Origin: Amycolatopsis jejuensis
GTDB lineage: Bacteria; Actinomycetota; Actinomycetes; Mycobacteriales; Pseudonocardiaceae
Length of the DNA stretch: 64,000 bases
Reading direction: 5' to 3'
Assembly: GCF_000717335.1 (NCBI RefSeq)
Contig: NZ_JNYZ01000025.1
Location: forward strand, 62,001-126,000
The translations under genes were made by a program, and so were the position numbers. The notes below the pieces were generated by a model that did no database searches, had not been told where the DNA came from, and saw only the letters and a list, made by a program, of their open reading frames with translations. Position 1 is the first letter of the stretch. Each line of letters opens with the position of its first letter. Below, piece after piece: positions 1 through 10,374 of this stretch.

Positions 1-100
1 CCACTCCCCTCCCTGCGTCGTCACCCCTCGACCCGCCGCCGAAACCGCCCACCCCACCTCCGGGATGCGCGCCGACACCCCGGCACCGCACACTGGTGCC

Positions 101-1126
101 GTGTCCGAGTGGGTCCTGCATGTCGATCTCGATCAGTTCATTGCTGCCGTGGAGGTTGCGCGGCGGCCGGAGCTGCGTGGGCGGCCGGTGATCGTCGGCG
201 GGAATGGGGATCCGGCGGAGCGGGCGGTGGTGGCGACGGCGTCGTACGAGGCGCGGGAGTTCGGCGTCGACTCCGGTATGCCGTTGCGGCTGGCCGTGAA
301 ACGCTGTCCCGACGCGGTCTTCCTTCCCGTCGACGGCCCCGCCTACCAGGAGGTCTCCGACCACGTCATGGCGAGGCTGCGGGAGTTCCCGGTCGTCGTG
401 GAGGTGCTCGGCTGGGACGAGGCGTTCCTCGGCGTCACCGCGGACGATCCGGAGGCGCTGGCCGAGGACGTCCGGCGCGGGATCGAGGAGGAGACCGGGC
501 TGTCGTCGTCCGTCGGGATCGGGGACAACAAGCTGCGGGCCAAGCTGGCGACCGGTTTCGCGAAACCCGCCGGGATCTACCGGCTCACCCAGGAGAACTG
601 GTGGGACGTCATGGCCGAACGCCCGACCGACGCGTTGTGGGGCATCGGCCGCAAGACCGCCAAGAAGCTCGCCGAAGCCGGGTACACCACGGTGCTCGAA
701 CTCGCCGCCGCGGACCCGGATGCGCTCGCCGCGAGGTTCGGGCCCCGGCTGGGTCCGTGGTACCGGCTGCTGGCGGGCGGGATCGGCGAGCGCGAGGTGA
801 GCGCAACGCCGTACGTCGCGCGTTCCCGGGGCAGGGAAACGACATTCCAGCAAGATCTCACCGACAGCGCCGCCATCGTGGCGGAGATCGCGCGGCTGGC
901 CGAGCGCGTCGCCCAGGACGTCGCCGAGGAAGGTCGGCCCGCGGCGCGCGTTGCGGTGAAGGTGCGCTTCGCGCCCTTCTTCACCCATTCGCACAGTGTG
1001 ACGTTGCCCGAACCGTCGTCCGACCCGGCCGTGCTCGCCGCCGCCGCGCAGGACGTGCTCGCCCGCTTCACGCTCGGCAAACCGGTGCGGCTGCTCGGAG
1101 TGCGCGCGGAGTTCCCCCGCGCTTGA
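101..1126 (+). CDS. dinB2: DinB2-type Y-family DNA polymerase IV
   Basis: Translesion polymerase of about 341 residues. The N-terminal palm motif VDLDQFIAAVE (residues 8-18) and the second carboxylate pair in GWDEAFLG (D106, E107) mark the Y-family active site, followed by the SVGIGDNKLRAKLA segment and a helix-hairpin-helix region (ALWGIGRKTAKKLAEAG). The wording DLDQF, VIVGGNGDP, SYEAREFGV and DALWGIG matches mycobacterial DinB2 rather than DinB1. An upstream ATG at 65 is in frame, but the GTG at 101 is preferred because it gives the family's usual N-terminus. The residue expected to act as the sugar steric gate (usually Phe or Tyr) is Ile14. Mycobacterial DinB2 has Leu there and accepts ribonucleotides, so relaxed sugar selection is inferred. 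The gene stands alone on the left edge; its upstream region is cut by the window. Confidence 0.92.
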   Translation: MSEWVLHVDLDQFIAAVEVARRPELRGRPVIVGGNGDPAERAVVATASYEAREFGVDSGMPLRLAVKRCPDAVFLPVDGPAYQEVSDHVMARLREFPVVVEVLGWDEAFLGVTADDPEALAEDVRRGIEEETGLSSSVGIGDNKLRAKLATGFAKPAGIYRLTQENWWDVMAERPTDALWGIGRKTAKKLAEAGYTTVLELAAADPDALAARFGPRLGPWYRLLAGGIGEREVSATPYVARSRGRETTFQQDLTDSAAIVAEIARLAERVAQDVAEEGRPAARVAVKVRFAPFFTHSHSVTLPEPSSDPAVLAAAAQDVLARFTLGKPVRLLGVRAEFPRA

Positions 1127-1248
1127 CAGCGCGCGACCACCCTTGCCAAGGTGGAGTCCGACGCGCCCACCGGGGCGCGGCTCCGGGCCGAGAGGCGCTG
1201 CGACGGGGATTCCCCCGCCACGCTCGGCCCGCGGGATCTCGACCGAAG

Positions 1249-1272
1249 GGCGCCTCCTGCAAAGGAGGTGCA
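1249..1272. terminator. Hairpin between convergent dinB2 and methyltransferase genes
   Basis: A short stem pairing GCGCCTCCT with AGGAGGTGC across a 4-nt loop, with one mismatch, lies between the two convergent gene ends. No U-tract follows, as is common for actinobacterial terminators. Confidence 0.4.
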
Positions 1273-1295
1273 CCGTGTCACGGGTGGCCGCTCGC

Positions 1296-2054
1296 TCAGC
1301 ACCGGCGCGCAAGGTGGAGCGTGGTGTCGGTGATCAGGTCCACCGTCTCGGGGAGTACCTGCCGGATCCGCTGAAAAGCCTGCTCCCGCAACGGAATCGG
1401 CAGCTCAAGGTATGCCGAGACGGTGGAAAGCAGACCCACGTACTGATCAGCGCGCACCGTCAATCGCTGGGGCAGCGCGACCTGCCGCACGTCCGCGAAC
1501 AACCCGGACCTCAGCAGTTCCGTCCCCGGCCACTGCAGGTCGTCCCCGGGCGGTGTGCCGTCCGGCGACGGGATCTCGTCGGTGACCAGAAACGACGCCC
1601 GGGCGCCCTGGATTGCTTGCGCCACCACGGGATCGGCGACCAGGACCGGCCCGCCGAACGACGCGAACACCCCGCCCGGCTCCAGCAGCGCGGCAATGCG
1701 CGGCCACCGCCGGTCCGGGTCCGTCCAGTGCAGTGCCGCCGCGGCGTAGACCAGTCCGTACTGCCGGTGCGGGCGCAGGTCTTCGAGCGCAGCCTGCTCG
1801 GTCTCGACGTCGGGCGGCACGTGCTTGCAGAGCTCGGCGAGCATGGCCCCGTCCGGTTCGGTCGCGGTGACCGCGATCCCCCGTGACGCGAAGAGCCGGG
1901 TCGCTTTCCCGGTCCCGGCACCGATTTCGAGTGCGGTGCGCACCGGCCGCCCGGCGTAAGCCAGCACCGCCGCGGCGAATTCCGCGGGATACCCCGGCCG
2001 GAACCGCTCGTACGCCGACGCCACCGCACCGAAACTCAGTGCGCGATCGGACAT
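1296..2054 (-). CDS. Class I SAM-dependent methyltransferase
   Basis: A 252-residue Rossmann-type methyltransferase. SAM-binding motif I is LEIGAGTGK (residues 42-50), followed by the acidic residue of motif II in TATEPDG and a motif IV-like [10 protein letters not shown]. The ALHWTDP segment and overall length resemble the UbiE/Trans-aconitate-type or tellurite-type small-molecule methyltransferases. The substrate cannot be read from sequence. It is transcribed away from ahcY with about 80 bp between starts. S-adenosylhomocysteine hydrolase removes the inhibitory product of such enzymes, so a shared promoter region is plausible but not demonstrated. Confidence 0.85.
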   Translation of the reverse strand: MSDRALSFGAVASAYERFRPGYPAEFAAAVLAYAGRPVRTALEIGAGTGKATRLFASRGIAVTATEPDGAMLAELCKHVPPDVETEQAALEDLRPHRQYGLVYAAAALHWTDPDRRWPRIAALLEPGGVFASFGGPVLVADPVVAQAIQGARASFLVTDEIPSPDGTPPGDDLQWPGTELLRSGLFADVRQVALPQRLTVRADQYVGLLSTVSAYLELPIPLREQAFQRIRQVLPETVDLITDTTLHLARRC

Positions 2055-2132
2055 ACCCCGCGTTCTCCCCTGCGCCCATTCCCCGGGTACCGCGACGGTA
2101 CCCGTACTTCAGCCTGCTTGAAAGGAAAGAAA

Positions 2133-3593
<1,461 letters not shown>

Positions 3594-3734
3594 GCGTCCC
3601 GGATTCGGCCGAACGCCGCACCGGCTGCTCCGAACGATGCCGTTTCCGCCCGTTCCGGCGGGGTGATCCGGTGAGGGTGCGCACCGGCTGCCCGGCATCC
3701 GCCGGGCGGCCCGCTACACGAAGGAGAACACATC

Positions 3735-3890
3735 GTGCTCATCCTCGGGATCATCCTGCTCGTCATCGGTTTCGTGGTCGGCATCCCGGTCCTGTGGACC
3801 ATCGGGATCATCCTGGCCGTGGCCGGTGCGGTACTGGCGGTGGCCGGCGCCACGGGACGCCGGATCGGCGGCCGCGCGCACTGGTACTGA
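3735..3890 (+). CDS. Small membrane protein, DUF6131-like
   Basis: A 51-residue protein starting at GTG 3735 with AAGGAG eight bases upstream. Two back-to-back hydrophobic segments (LILGIILLVIGFVVGIPVLW and IGIILAVAGAVLAVAGA) form a hairpin with a G-I-P-V-L-W turn, followed by a basic tail GRRIGGRAHWY. This layout matches the small actinobacterial membrane proteins grouped as DUF6131, whose function is unknown. The family name is from memory. The Shine-Dalgarno, start and codon use make expression likely. It is followed by a strong hairpin. Confidence 0.75.
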   Translation: MLILGIILLVIGFVVGIPVLWTIGIILAVAGAVLAVAGATGRRIGGRAHWY

Positions 3891-3908
3891 TCGCCACCTG
3901 CCGGTGAA

Positions 3909-3951
3909 GGGGTCCTCCGGCTCCGAGGGGGAGGGAGAGCCGAAGGACCCC
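3909..3951 (+). terminator. Long-stem hairpin after the DUF6131-like gene
   Basis: GGGGTCCTCCGGCTC pairs with GAGCCGAAGGACCCC (15 bp, one mismatch) across a 13-nt purine-rich loop, 19 bases after the stop codon. It probably ends the ahcY-side transcript. Confidence 0.65.
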
Positions 3952-4046
3952 CCGGTAGTGTTAGCACACTGCCAAGGCGCTTGTACACGGCCGCTTACCC
4001 GATCGGGTAAAGATCCCTCGGCAACCCGGAAGGGGGACCGCGCGGC

Positions 4047-4259
4047 CTAGGAAGCCCGCCGCAGCAGCGGGTTTGCCGTGGGGGCGCAGGCGCAGCCCGC
4101 GTCGAGGGTGTGGCAGTCGATGATCAAGCCGTGCCGGACGCGGTCCAGGTCTGCGCAGGACGGGTCCGTGCATTCGGCGAACCCGCGGTCCGGGTGGACG
4201 ACGAGGGTTCCGTGACAGTGGTCGATGCCGCTCGTGCAGAACGCGCACTCCATGCTCAT
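4047..4259 (-). CDS. Small Cys/His-rich protein, unknown function
   Basis: About 70 residues (MSMECAFCTSGIDHCHG...). Cysteines occur as CAFC, C..C in ECTDPSC and CACAP, with several histidines, which suggests a metal-binding fold; I do not recognise a family. The start is set at 4259 because a GAAGGGGG Shine-Dalgarno lies just upstream; an in-frame ATG farther upstream (4292) would add 11 residues. It could be a zinc-ribbon-like protein. There is no operon partner. Confidence 0.55.
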   Translation of the reverse strand: MSMECAFCTSGIDHCHGTLVVHPDRGFAECTDPSCADLDRVRHGLIIDCHTLDAGCACAPTANPLLRRAS

Positions 4260-4437
4260 GCCCCCTTCCGCTTCGATGCTGTGCCCCGGCACCTGAGGGG
4301 TTCCGGGGCCGGACGACTCCTTGGTACCACCGGAAAACCACCGTCCCCGGCATCCCCGCGGCGTGTCGTCCCACCCGGTCCGGTGAACCCGCCCTACCCG
4401 CAGTGACGAAACCGGGCCGGTGCACGAAAACGCGGAA

Positions 4438-5310
4438 TCAGGCGCTTTTCGGCCGCCGCGCCCGGCTCGCCGGTTTCTTCGCAGCCGGCCCGCTCTCCGC
4501 CTTCGCCCCGGCCTTGCCCTTCGCCGGTTCGCGGGTCTTCTTCGCCGCCGAAACGCTCGCCTCCAGCGCCGCCATCAGGTCGACGACCTCGGCCTTCTCC
4601 TCCTGCTGCGCCGGCCGCGCCGTCTCGCCTCCGCCTGCCTTCGCCTCGATCATCGACTCCAAGGCCTCGCGGTAGCTGTCCGAGTACTTCTCCGGTTCGA
4701 ACACCGGCTCGGACAGGGAGTCGATCAGCGAGCCCGCCATCGTCAGCTCCTGCGGGCGCACCTGCGGCGGATCCTCGTGCAGGAACGGGAAATCCGGGAC
4801 GCGTACCTCGTCGGCCCACAGCATCGTGGTCATCACGAGCACGTCGTCGACCACCCGCAGCAGCGCAAGGCTCTCCCGCTGCCGCACCGCGACCTTCGCG
4901 ATCGCCACGTGGCTCGCCTTCTGCAGTGCGTCGCGCAGCACCACGTACGGCTTCACCGCGTTCTTCTGCGGCTCCAGGTAGTACGTGCGGTCGAACCGGA
5001 TCGGGTCGATCGACTCCAGCGGCACGAACTCCAGCACGTCGATCGCGTGCTGCGTGGGCAGCGGCAGCTCGGCCAGGTCGGAGTCGGTGATCACCACCAT
5101 CTCGCCGCCGGGCAGCTCGTAGCCCTTCGCGATCTCCGAGTACGGCACCTCTTCGCCGTCGACGGTGCAGAACCGCTTGTACTGGATCCGCCCGCCGTCG
5201 GCGACGTGCACCTGCCGCAACGACACGTTCTTGTTCTCGGTCGCCGCGTACAGCTGGATCGGAATACTGACCAGCCCGAACGACACCGAGCCCTTCCACA
5301 TCGACCGCAT
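4438..5310 (-). CDS. ku: Non-homologous end-joining protein Ku
   Basis: Bacterial Ku homodimer subunit that binds double-strand DNA ends and recruits a ligase. It has 290 residues, the usual length. The N-terminus MWKGSVSFGLVSIPIQLYAATE and the core RFDRTYYLEPQKNA... and VLVMTTMLWADEVR are Ku-domain hallmarks. The C-terminus (from about residue 255) is a Lys/Ala-rich basic tail, which in the family contributes to DNA threading and ligase contact. No ligD or polymerase/ligase gene is in the window, so the partner must be elsewhere. The gene precedes a small unknown protein in the same orientation. Confidence 0.96.
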   Translation of the reverse strand: MRSMWKGSVSFGLVSIPIQLYAATENKNVSLRQVHVADGGRIQYKRFCTVDGEEVPYSEIAKGYELPGGEMVVITDSDLAELPLPTQHAIDVLEFVPLESIDPIRFDRTYYLEPQKNAVKPYVVLRDALQKASHVAIAKVAVRQRESLALLRVVDDVLVMTTMLWADEVRVPDFPFLHEDPPQVRPQELTMAGSLIDSLSEPVFEPEKYSDSYREALESMIEAKAGGGETARPAQQEEKAEVVDLMAALEASVSAAKKTREPAKGKAGAKAESGPAAKKPASRARRPKSA

Positions 5311-5337
5311 GCCGCACCTCCGCCGGTCCCCTTGCCG

Positions 5338-5604
5338 TCACTCACGCTCGGTGACCACCGTAGCCGGGATTGCCCGGATCCGACAGTCCGCGCAGGTCCG
5401 GGGGGGTCGGGCCGGTCCGGACCCGGCGGGAAAATGCGGGTTTTCGAGCATCCCGGCCAGGTTCCCGTCCGGAGGCCGCAGCAGGGCCGTGCGGATGCCG
5501 CCGCCGTTCTCCGCTCGGCCATTCGGGTGCATGCCAGCTCGTACCGCGTGCACCGCGTACCCGACGCAGTGCGGGTCGTCGAAGCAGGACGGCATGCCGA
5601 GCAC
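5338..5604 (-). CDS. Small Cys-containing protein, unknown function
   Basis: An open frame of about 88 residues with strongly coding-like third positions, beginning near MPSCFDDPHCVGYAVHAVRAG and ending PRTCADCRIRAIPATVVTERE. It has a CADC pair and a CFDDPHC motif; no family is recognised. GTG at 5604 has a GGTGG-type ribosome site; ATG at 5595 is equally possible. A still longer start at 5652 would place the codon inside the AT-rich dyad at 5632-5660, so it is disfavoured. The gene lies 27 bp upstream of ku and diverges from the tetR-type gene, so it may be read with ku or be a target of that regulator. Confidence 0.5.
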   Translation of the reverse strand: MLGMPSCFDDPHCVGYAVHAVRAGMHPNGRAENGGGIRTALLRPPDGNLAGMLENPHFPAGSGPARPPRTCADCRIRAIPATVVTERE

Positions 5605-5631
5605 GCGGGTCCACCACTCCGTGGCTGCGGT

Positions 5632-5660
5632 GAAAAATTTCGCGGTCCGCATAATTTTTC
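5632..5660. promoter_or_regulatory. AT-rich inverted repeat, probable TetR operator
   Basis: GAAAAATT is followed 13 nt later by its exact complement AATTTTTC. It is an island of A/T in very GC-rich DNA, 35 bases upstream of the TetR-family start and just upstream of the divergent small gene. Placement and symmetry fit an operator for the adjacent repressor. Confidence 0.6.
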
Positions 5661-5681
5661 GCACCCCGCAACTTTTGCTGC

Positions 5682-5687
5682 TACTCT
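5682..5687 (+). promoter_or_regulatory. -10 element (TACTCT) for a leaderless tetR transcript
   Basis: TACTCT matches the actinobacterial TANNNT -10 pattern and is 7 nt before the GTG at 5695, the spacing expected if transcription starts at the start codon. No Shine-Dalgarno is visible before this GTG. Confidence 0.45.
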
Positions 5688-5694
5688 CGCCCGG

Positions 5695-6357
5695 GTGACC
5701 TCTCCCCCTCCGGAGGGCCTGCGCGAACGCAAGAAGCGGGCCGCGCGGCAGGCGCTCGCCCAGGCGGCGCTGCGGATCGCGCTCGAGCGCGGCGTGGACC
5801 AGCTGCGGGTGGAGGACATCGCGAACGAGGTGGGGGTCTCCCCGCGCACGTTCAACAACTATTTCTCGAGCAAGGAGGAAGCGGTCTGCTCGTTCATCGT
5901 CGAGCGGCAGGTGCGCGTGCGGGAGACGCTCCTGTCCCGGCCGGCGGACGAGCCGCTGTGGGAGGCGGTCCTGCATGCGGCCGTCGAACGGCATCTGCGC
6001 GACGAAAGCCCGAAACGCGAGGATGTGCGCCGGATGCGCGAAATGATGCGCAATGCCGGGCTGTTCGGCGAAATGCTGCGCGCGCACGCCAGTGTGGAGC
6101 GCGTACTGGCCGAAGCCGTGGCCGAGCGGGCAGGCCCGCACGCAAATCCGTTGCACGCGCGGATGATGGCGGGCATTGTGCAGAATGCCTCCCGCATCGC
6201 CTTCGACACCTGGCTGAACTCCGGCTCCGACTCCGACGACGAGTTCCTGCCGGTGTTCATCGGGCTCCTGCGGGAAGCCGCCGCCGGCCTGCCGGCACTG
6301 ACCGCAGCTGCCGGGAAAGCTGCGGACACTGCCGACACTGCGGCTGCCGCATCCTGA
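5695..6357 (+). CDS. TetR/AcrR-family transcriptional regulator
   Basis: A 220-residue repressor-type protein. Residues about 10-60 form the TetR helix-turn-helix (LRVEDIANEVGVSPRTFNNYFSSKEEAVCSFI). The C-terminal part is the ligand-binding/dimerisation domain and ends in an Ala/Thr-rich tail (AGKAADTADTAAAAS). The GTG at 5695 is chosen because the frame upstream is not coding-like and the protein then starts directly before the DNA-binding domain. The gene is 50 bp upstream of two ABC exporter genes, so drug-responsive control of that exporter is the natural inference. Confidence 0.9.
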   Translation: MTSPPPEGLRERKKRAARQALAQAALRIALERGVDQLRVEDIANEVGVSPRTFNNYFSSKEEAVCSFIVERQVRVRETLLSRPADEPLWEAVLHAAVERHLRDESPKREDVRRMREMMRNAGLFGEMLRAHASVERVLAEAVAERAGPHANPLHARMMAGIVQNASRIAFDTWLNSGSDSDDEFLPVFIGLLREAAAGLPALTAAAGKAADTADTAAAAS

Positions 6358-6407
6358 ACCGCCCCGAACCGACCCACCACACATCACCCCCGGGGGAGAA
6401 CACGACC

Positions 6408-8141
6408 GTGCTGGTCAGACTGTTGCGCAGTTACCTGCGCCCCTACCAAGCCGTGCTGTGGCTCGTCGTCGCGCTGCAGCTGGTACAGACGATCGCCGCG
6501 CTCTACTTGCCGACGCTGAACGCCGACATCATCGACAACGGCCTGATCAAGGGCGACACCGGCTACATCATACGGATCGGCGGCGTGATGCTCGCGATCA
6601 CGCTCGTCCAGATCGCCGGGTCGATCGGCGCCGTCTACTACGGCGCGCGCACCGCGTCGGCGCTCGGCCGCGACATCCGGGCCGGGATCTTCCATCGCGT
6701 ACAGGATTTCTCCGCGCGCGAGGTCGGCAAGTTCGGCACGCCGTCGCTGATCACCCGCACCACCAACGACGTGCAGCAGATCCAGCTGCTCGCCGGGCTC
6801 ACCTTCACGCTCATGGTGTCCGCGCCGATCATGTGCATCGGCGGCATCCTGCTCGCCCTGCAGCAGGACGTGCCGCTGTCGTCGCTGCTGCTGGTGATCG
6901 TGCCGATCCTGGGCATCGCGGTGAGCCTCATCATCGCGCGGATGCGCCCGGCGTTCCGGCTCATGCAGGTCCGCCTCGACAAGATCAACCAGGTCATGCG
7001 CGAGCAGATCATGGGCATCCGGGTGATCCGGGCGTTCGTGCGCGACCAGCACGAACGGGAACGTTTCGGGCAGGCCAACGACGATCTGTTCACCGTCTCC
7101 CTGCGGGTCGGACGGCTGATGGCGCTGATGTTCCCCACCGTGATGCTGGTGGTGAACGTGTCCAGCGTCGCCGTGCTGTGGTTCGGCGGGCAGCGGGTGG
7201 ACAGCGGCAGCATGCAGATCGGCGCGCTCACCGCGTTCCTGGCCTACCTGCTGCAGATCCTGATGTCGGTCATGATGGCCACGTTCATGTTCATGATGGT
7301 GCCGCGCGCCGAGGTCAGTGCCGAGCGGATCAGCGAGGTGCTGGACACCGAGCCGAGCGTGCGCCCGCCCGCGGACCCGGTCCCGGCCGGTGCCGAACGC
7401 GGGTACCTCGACCTCTCCGGCGTCGAATTCCGGTACCCCGGCGCGGAAAAGCCGGTGCTTCAGGACGTGTCGCTGTTCGCCCGCCCCGGCGAGACCACGG
7501 CGATCATCGGCAGCACGGGCAGCGGGAAGACCACACTGCTCAACCTCATCCCGCGGCTGATGGACGCCACCGCGGGCAGCGTCCGGGTGGACGGCGTCGA
7601 CGTGCGCAGCCTCGACCCGGCGGCCCTGTCGGCGGCGGTCGGCATGGTCCCGCAGAAGCCGTACCTGTTCGCCGGCACGGTCGCCAGCAACCTGCGCTAC
7701 GGCAATCCGGACGCCACCGACGAGCAGCTCTGGCAGGCACTGGAAGTGGCGCAGGGCAAGGACTTCGTCGAGCGGATGGAGCAGGGTCTCGACTCCCCCA
7801 TCGCCCAGGGCGGCACCAACGTGTCGGGCGGGCAGCGGCAGCGGATCGCGATCGCGCGGATGCTGGTGCACCGGCCGGAGATCTACCTGTTCGACGACTC
7901 CTTCAGTGCGCTCGACTACGCCACCGACGCAGCCCTGCGCCGAGCGCTGACCGACGAAACCCGCGACGCGACAGTCGTGATCGTCGCGCAGCGGGTGAGC
8001 ACCATCCGCAGCGCGGACCGGATCATCGTGCTCGACGACGGCCGCGTCGTCGGCACCGGAACCCACCACGAACTGATGGACACCAACGAAACGTACCGAG
8101 AGATCGTGCTTTCGCAGCTGACTGAACAGGAGGCGGCGTGA
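6408..8141 (+). CDS. ABC exporter half-transporter, subunit with degenerate Walker B
   Basis: A 577-residue fusion of a six-helix membrane domain (residues about 15-300) and an ATPase domain. The ATPase shows Walker [10 protein letters not shown], signature VSGGQRQR and Walker [13 protein letters not shown]. The residue after the Walker B aspartate, normally a catalytic glutamate, is Asp, as in the degenerate subunit of heterodimeric exporters such as TM287/288 and BmrCD. The GTG at 6408 follows a GGGGGAG ribosome site. The next gene encodes the partner, so the product probably pumps hydrophobic compounds or lipids outward across the membrane. The substrate is unknown. Confidence 0.93.
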   Translation: MLVRLLRSYLRPYQAVLWLVVALQLVQTIAALYLPTLNADIIDNGLIKGDTGYIIRIGGVMLAITLVQIAGSIGAVYYGARTASALGRDIRAGIFHRVQDFSAREVGKFGTPSLITRTTNDVQQIQLLAGLTFTLMVSAPIMCIGGILLALQQDVPLSSLLLVIVPILGIAVSLIIARMRPAFRLMQVRLDKINQVMREQIMGIRVIRAFVRDQHERERFGQANDDLFTVSLRVGRLMALMFPTVMLVVNVSSVAVLWFGGQRVDSGSMQIGALTAFLAYLLQILMSVMMATFMFMMVPRAEVSAERISEVLDTEPSVRPPADPVPAGAERGYLDLSGVEFRYPGAEKPVLQDVSLFARPGETTAIIGSTGSGKTTLLNLIPRLMDATAGSVRVDGVDVRSLDPAALSAAVGMVPQKPYLFAGTVASNLRYGNPDATDEQLWQALEVAQGKDFVERMEQGLDSPIAQGGTNVSGGQRQRIAIARMLVHRPEIYLFDDSFSALDYATDAALRRALTDETRDATVVIVAQRVSTIRSADRIIVLDDGRVVGTGTHHELMDTNETYREIVLSQLTEQEAA

Positions 8142-8215
8142 GCACACAATTGCGACAGCCCGCTCGGGCCGCCGACTGGGTGCGGGTATCCCGCAAGACA
8201 CAGGAGGCGGCGTGA
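8138..8215 (+). CDS. Possible 25-codon coupling ORF between the ABC genes
   Basis: A GTG overlapping the first exporter's stop (GTGA) opens a 25-codon frame, which ends in a TGA overlapping the GTG of the second exporter gene. Both junctions carry the same 18-bp sequence ACAGGAGGCGGCGTGAGC, including the ribosome site, so the peptide ends QEAA exactly like the first exporter. It may be a translational-coupling leader or just a by-product of a junction duplication. No family match is expected at this size. Confidence 0.3.
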   Translation: MSTQLRQPARAADWVRVSRKTQEAA

Positions 8216-10224
8216 GCGAGGACACCAAGGCTCCCGAGAGCCCGGCCGCCGACGCAGGCGAGCCGCCTGCCGCACCCCGCAATGCCTTGCGGCCACCACC
8301 TGCGGCAGGCCCCGGCCGGTTCATGGCCGGGAACATGCCCGCGGAGAAAGCGCTCAACTTCAAGGGTTCGCTGGCCCGGCTGCTGCGTTTGCTGCGGCCG
8401 CAGCAGGCCGCGCTGATCGGGGTACTCGTGCTCGGCGCGGCCAGCGTCGCGCTCACCGTCATCGGGCCGAAGGTCCTCGCGCGGGCCACCGACCTCATCT
8501 TCGCCGGCGTCACCAGCCGTGGTTTGCCCGCCGGGGCCACGAAAGAACAGGTGATCGCCGGGCTGCGAGCGCGCGGCGAGAACACGCTCGCGGACATGTT
8601 CACCCGCGTCGACCTGGTTCCCGGGCACGGCGTCGACTTCACCGCGGTCGGCCAGGTGCTGGCGATCGTGCTGGCGCTGTACGTCGTCGCGTCGTTCTTC
8701 GGGGTCATCCAGGCGCGGCTCACCACGAACCTCGTGCAGGGCGCGGTGTACCGGCTGCGCCAGGACGTCGAGGACAAGTTCGCGCGGCTGCCGCTGAAGT
8801 ACTTCGACCGCCAGCCGCGCGGTGAGGTGCTGAGCCGGGTCACCAACGACATCGACAACCTCGCGCAGTCGTTGCAGCAGACGCTGTCGCAGATCGTCAC
8901 GTCGCTCTTCACGGTGATCGGCGTGCTGGTGATGATGTTCCTGATCTCGCCGCTGCTGGCGGTGATCGTGCTGCTCACGGTGCCGCTGTCGGTGTACGTC
9001 GCGGCGCGCATCGGCAAGCGCTCGCAGCCGCAGTTCATCAGCCAGTGGGCCACCACCGGACGGCTCAACGCGCACATCGAGGAGATGTACACCGGCCACT
9101 CGCTGGTGCACGTGTTCGGCCGCCGCAAGGAGGCCGAGGCGGTGTTCCGCGAGCAGAACGAAACGCTGTACCAGGCGAGCTTCAAAGCCAGCTTCATCTC
9201 CGGCACGATCCAGCCGGCGATGATGTTCATCGGCAACCTGAGCTACGTGCTGGTCGCGGTGGTCGGCGCACTGCGGGTCGCCTCGGGCACGCTGACGCTG
9301 GGCGACGTGCAGGCGTTCATCCAGTACTCGCGGCAGTTCAGCCAGCCGGTCACGCAGATCGCGAGCATGGCGAACCTGCTGCAGTCCGGGGTCGCCTCGG
9401 CCGAGCGGGTGTTCGCGCTGCTGGACGCCGAGGAGCAGGAGCCCGAGCCCGCCGACCCGGCCCGGCCGGACGTCGTGGCGGGCCGCGTCGAGTTCGAGGA
9501 CGTGTCGTTCCGCTACCTGGAGGACACGCCGCTCATCGAGGACCTGTCGCTGACGGTGGAACCAGGCCAGACGGTCGCGATCGTCGGCCCGACCGGCGCA
9601 GGCAAGACCACGCTGGTCAACCTGCTGATGCGGTTCTACGAAATCGACGGCGGCCGCATCACCCTGGACGGCGTCGACATCAAGGCGATGAACCGCGAGG
9701 AACTCCGCGACAAGACCGGCATGGTCCTGCAGGACGCCTGGCTGTTCGGCGGCACGATCGCGGAGAACATCGCCTACGGCGCCGACGACGTCACCCGCGA
9801 GCAGGTAATCGAGGCGGCAAAGGCGACGTACGTGGACCGTTTCGTCCGAACTCTGCCGGAGGGTTACGACACAGTCCTAGACGACGAAGGCGGCACAGTC
9901 AGCGCAGGCGAAAAGCAGCTGATCACTGTTGCACGGGCATTCCTGGCCAAGCCGGCAATCCTGATCCTGGACGAGGCAACGAGCTCGGTGGACACACGCA
10001 CCGAGGTCCTGATCCAGCACGCAATGAACTCACTGCGCACCGGCCGCACCAGCTTCGTGATCGCCCACCGCCTGTCCACCATCCGCGACGCAGACGTAAT
10101 CCTGGTAATGGAAAACGGCCACATAGTAGAACAAGGCGACCACGAAACCCTCCTACACGCAGGCGGCGCCTACTCCCGCCTGTACGCCGCACAATTCGCC
10201 GAAGCAATGGCAGAAACCGACTAA
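8212..10224 (+). CDS. ABC exporter half-transporter, catalytically complete subunit
   Basis: A 670-residue membrane-ATPase fusion. About 55 Pro/Ala-rich N-terminal residues precede the membrane domain; a roughly 50-residue insertion between the first two helices ([14 protein letters not shown]...GHGVDF) is typical of the actinobacterial partner subunit. The ATPase has Walker [10 protein letters not shown], signature VSAGEKQL and canonical Walker B with catalytic Glu ([12 protein letters not shown]). It pairs with the preceding gene, whose site is degenerate. Codon use in the last 500 bp drifts toward A/T-ending codons (CTA, GTA, ATA), unlike the first part. Downstream lies a palindromic repeat that may act as the terminator. 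Confidence 0.94.
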   Translation: MSEDTKAPESPAADAGEPPAAPRNALRPPPAAGPGRFMAGNMPAEKALNFKGSLARLLRLLRPQQAALIGVLVLGAASVALTVIGPKVLARATDLIFAGVTSRGLPAGATKEQVIAGLRARGENTLADMFTRVDLVPGHGVDFTAVGQVLAIVLALYVVASFFGVIQARLTTNLVQGAVYRLRQDVEDKFARLPLKYFDRQPRGEVLSRVTNDIDNLAQSLQQTLSQIVTSLFTVIGVLVMMFLISPLLAVIVLLTVPLSVYVAARIGKRSQPQFISQWATTGRLNAHIEEMYTGHSLVHVFGRRKEAEAVFREQNETLYQASFKASFISGTIQPAMMFIGNLSYVLVAVVGALRVASGTLTLGDVQAFIQYSRQFSQPVTQIASMANLLQSGVASAERVFALLDAEEQEPEPADPARPDVVAGRVEFEDVSFRYLEDTPLIEDLSLTVEPGQTVAIVGPTGAGKTTLVNLLMRFYEIDGGRITLDGVDIKAMNREELRDKTGMVLQDAWLFGGTIAENIAYGADDVTREQVIEAAKATYVDRFVRTLPEGYDTVLDDEGGTVSAGEKQLITVARAFLAKPAILILDEATSSVDTRTEVLIQHAMNSLRTGRTSFVIAHRLSTIRDADVILVMENGHIVEQGDHETLLHAGGAYSRLYAAQFAEAMAETD

Positions 10225-10233
10225 CCCAAGTCC

Positions 10234-10280
10234 GTGAAGGGAACCATCACGGAATCAGATTCCCTCATGGTTCCCTTCAC
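10234..10280. repeat. Palindrome A, copy 1 (47 bp)
   Basis: An almost perfect 47-bp palindrome beginning GTGAAGGGAACCAT and ending ATGGTTCCCTTCAC, with centre GGAATCAGATTCC. Related copies are at 25547-25593 and 33486-33532. It lies between convergent genes and may also serve as a bidirectional terminator. Confidence 0.9.
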
Positions 10281-10374
10281 AGACCACAAACCCACCACCC
10301 CACCGCCGCCGACGCACCCACCGGAACCACGGCACCCAGACCCGGCCCTGCACCCCGATCCGAAGCCCGAACAC

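Noticed and set aside
4438..5310. A complete Ku-LigD end-joining operon
   Set aside because: No ligase, primase/polymerase or nuclease domain is encoded next to ku.
6384..9236. A 950-codon minus-strand frame across the ABC exporter genes
   Set aside because: His/Asp/Arg-rich shadow typical of GC-skewed antisense; both exporters on the plus strand are complete.
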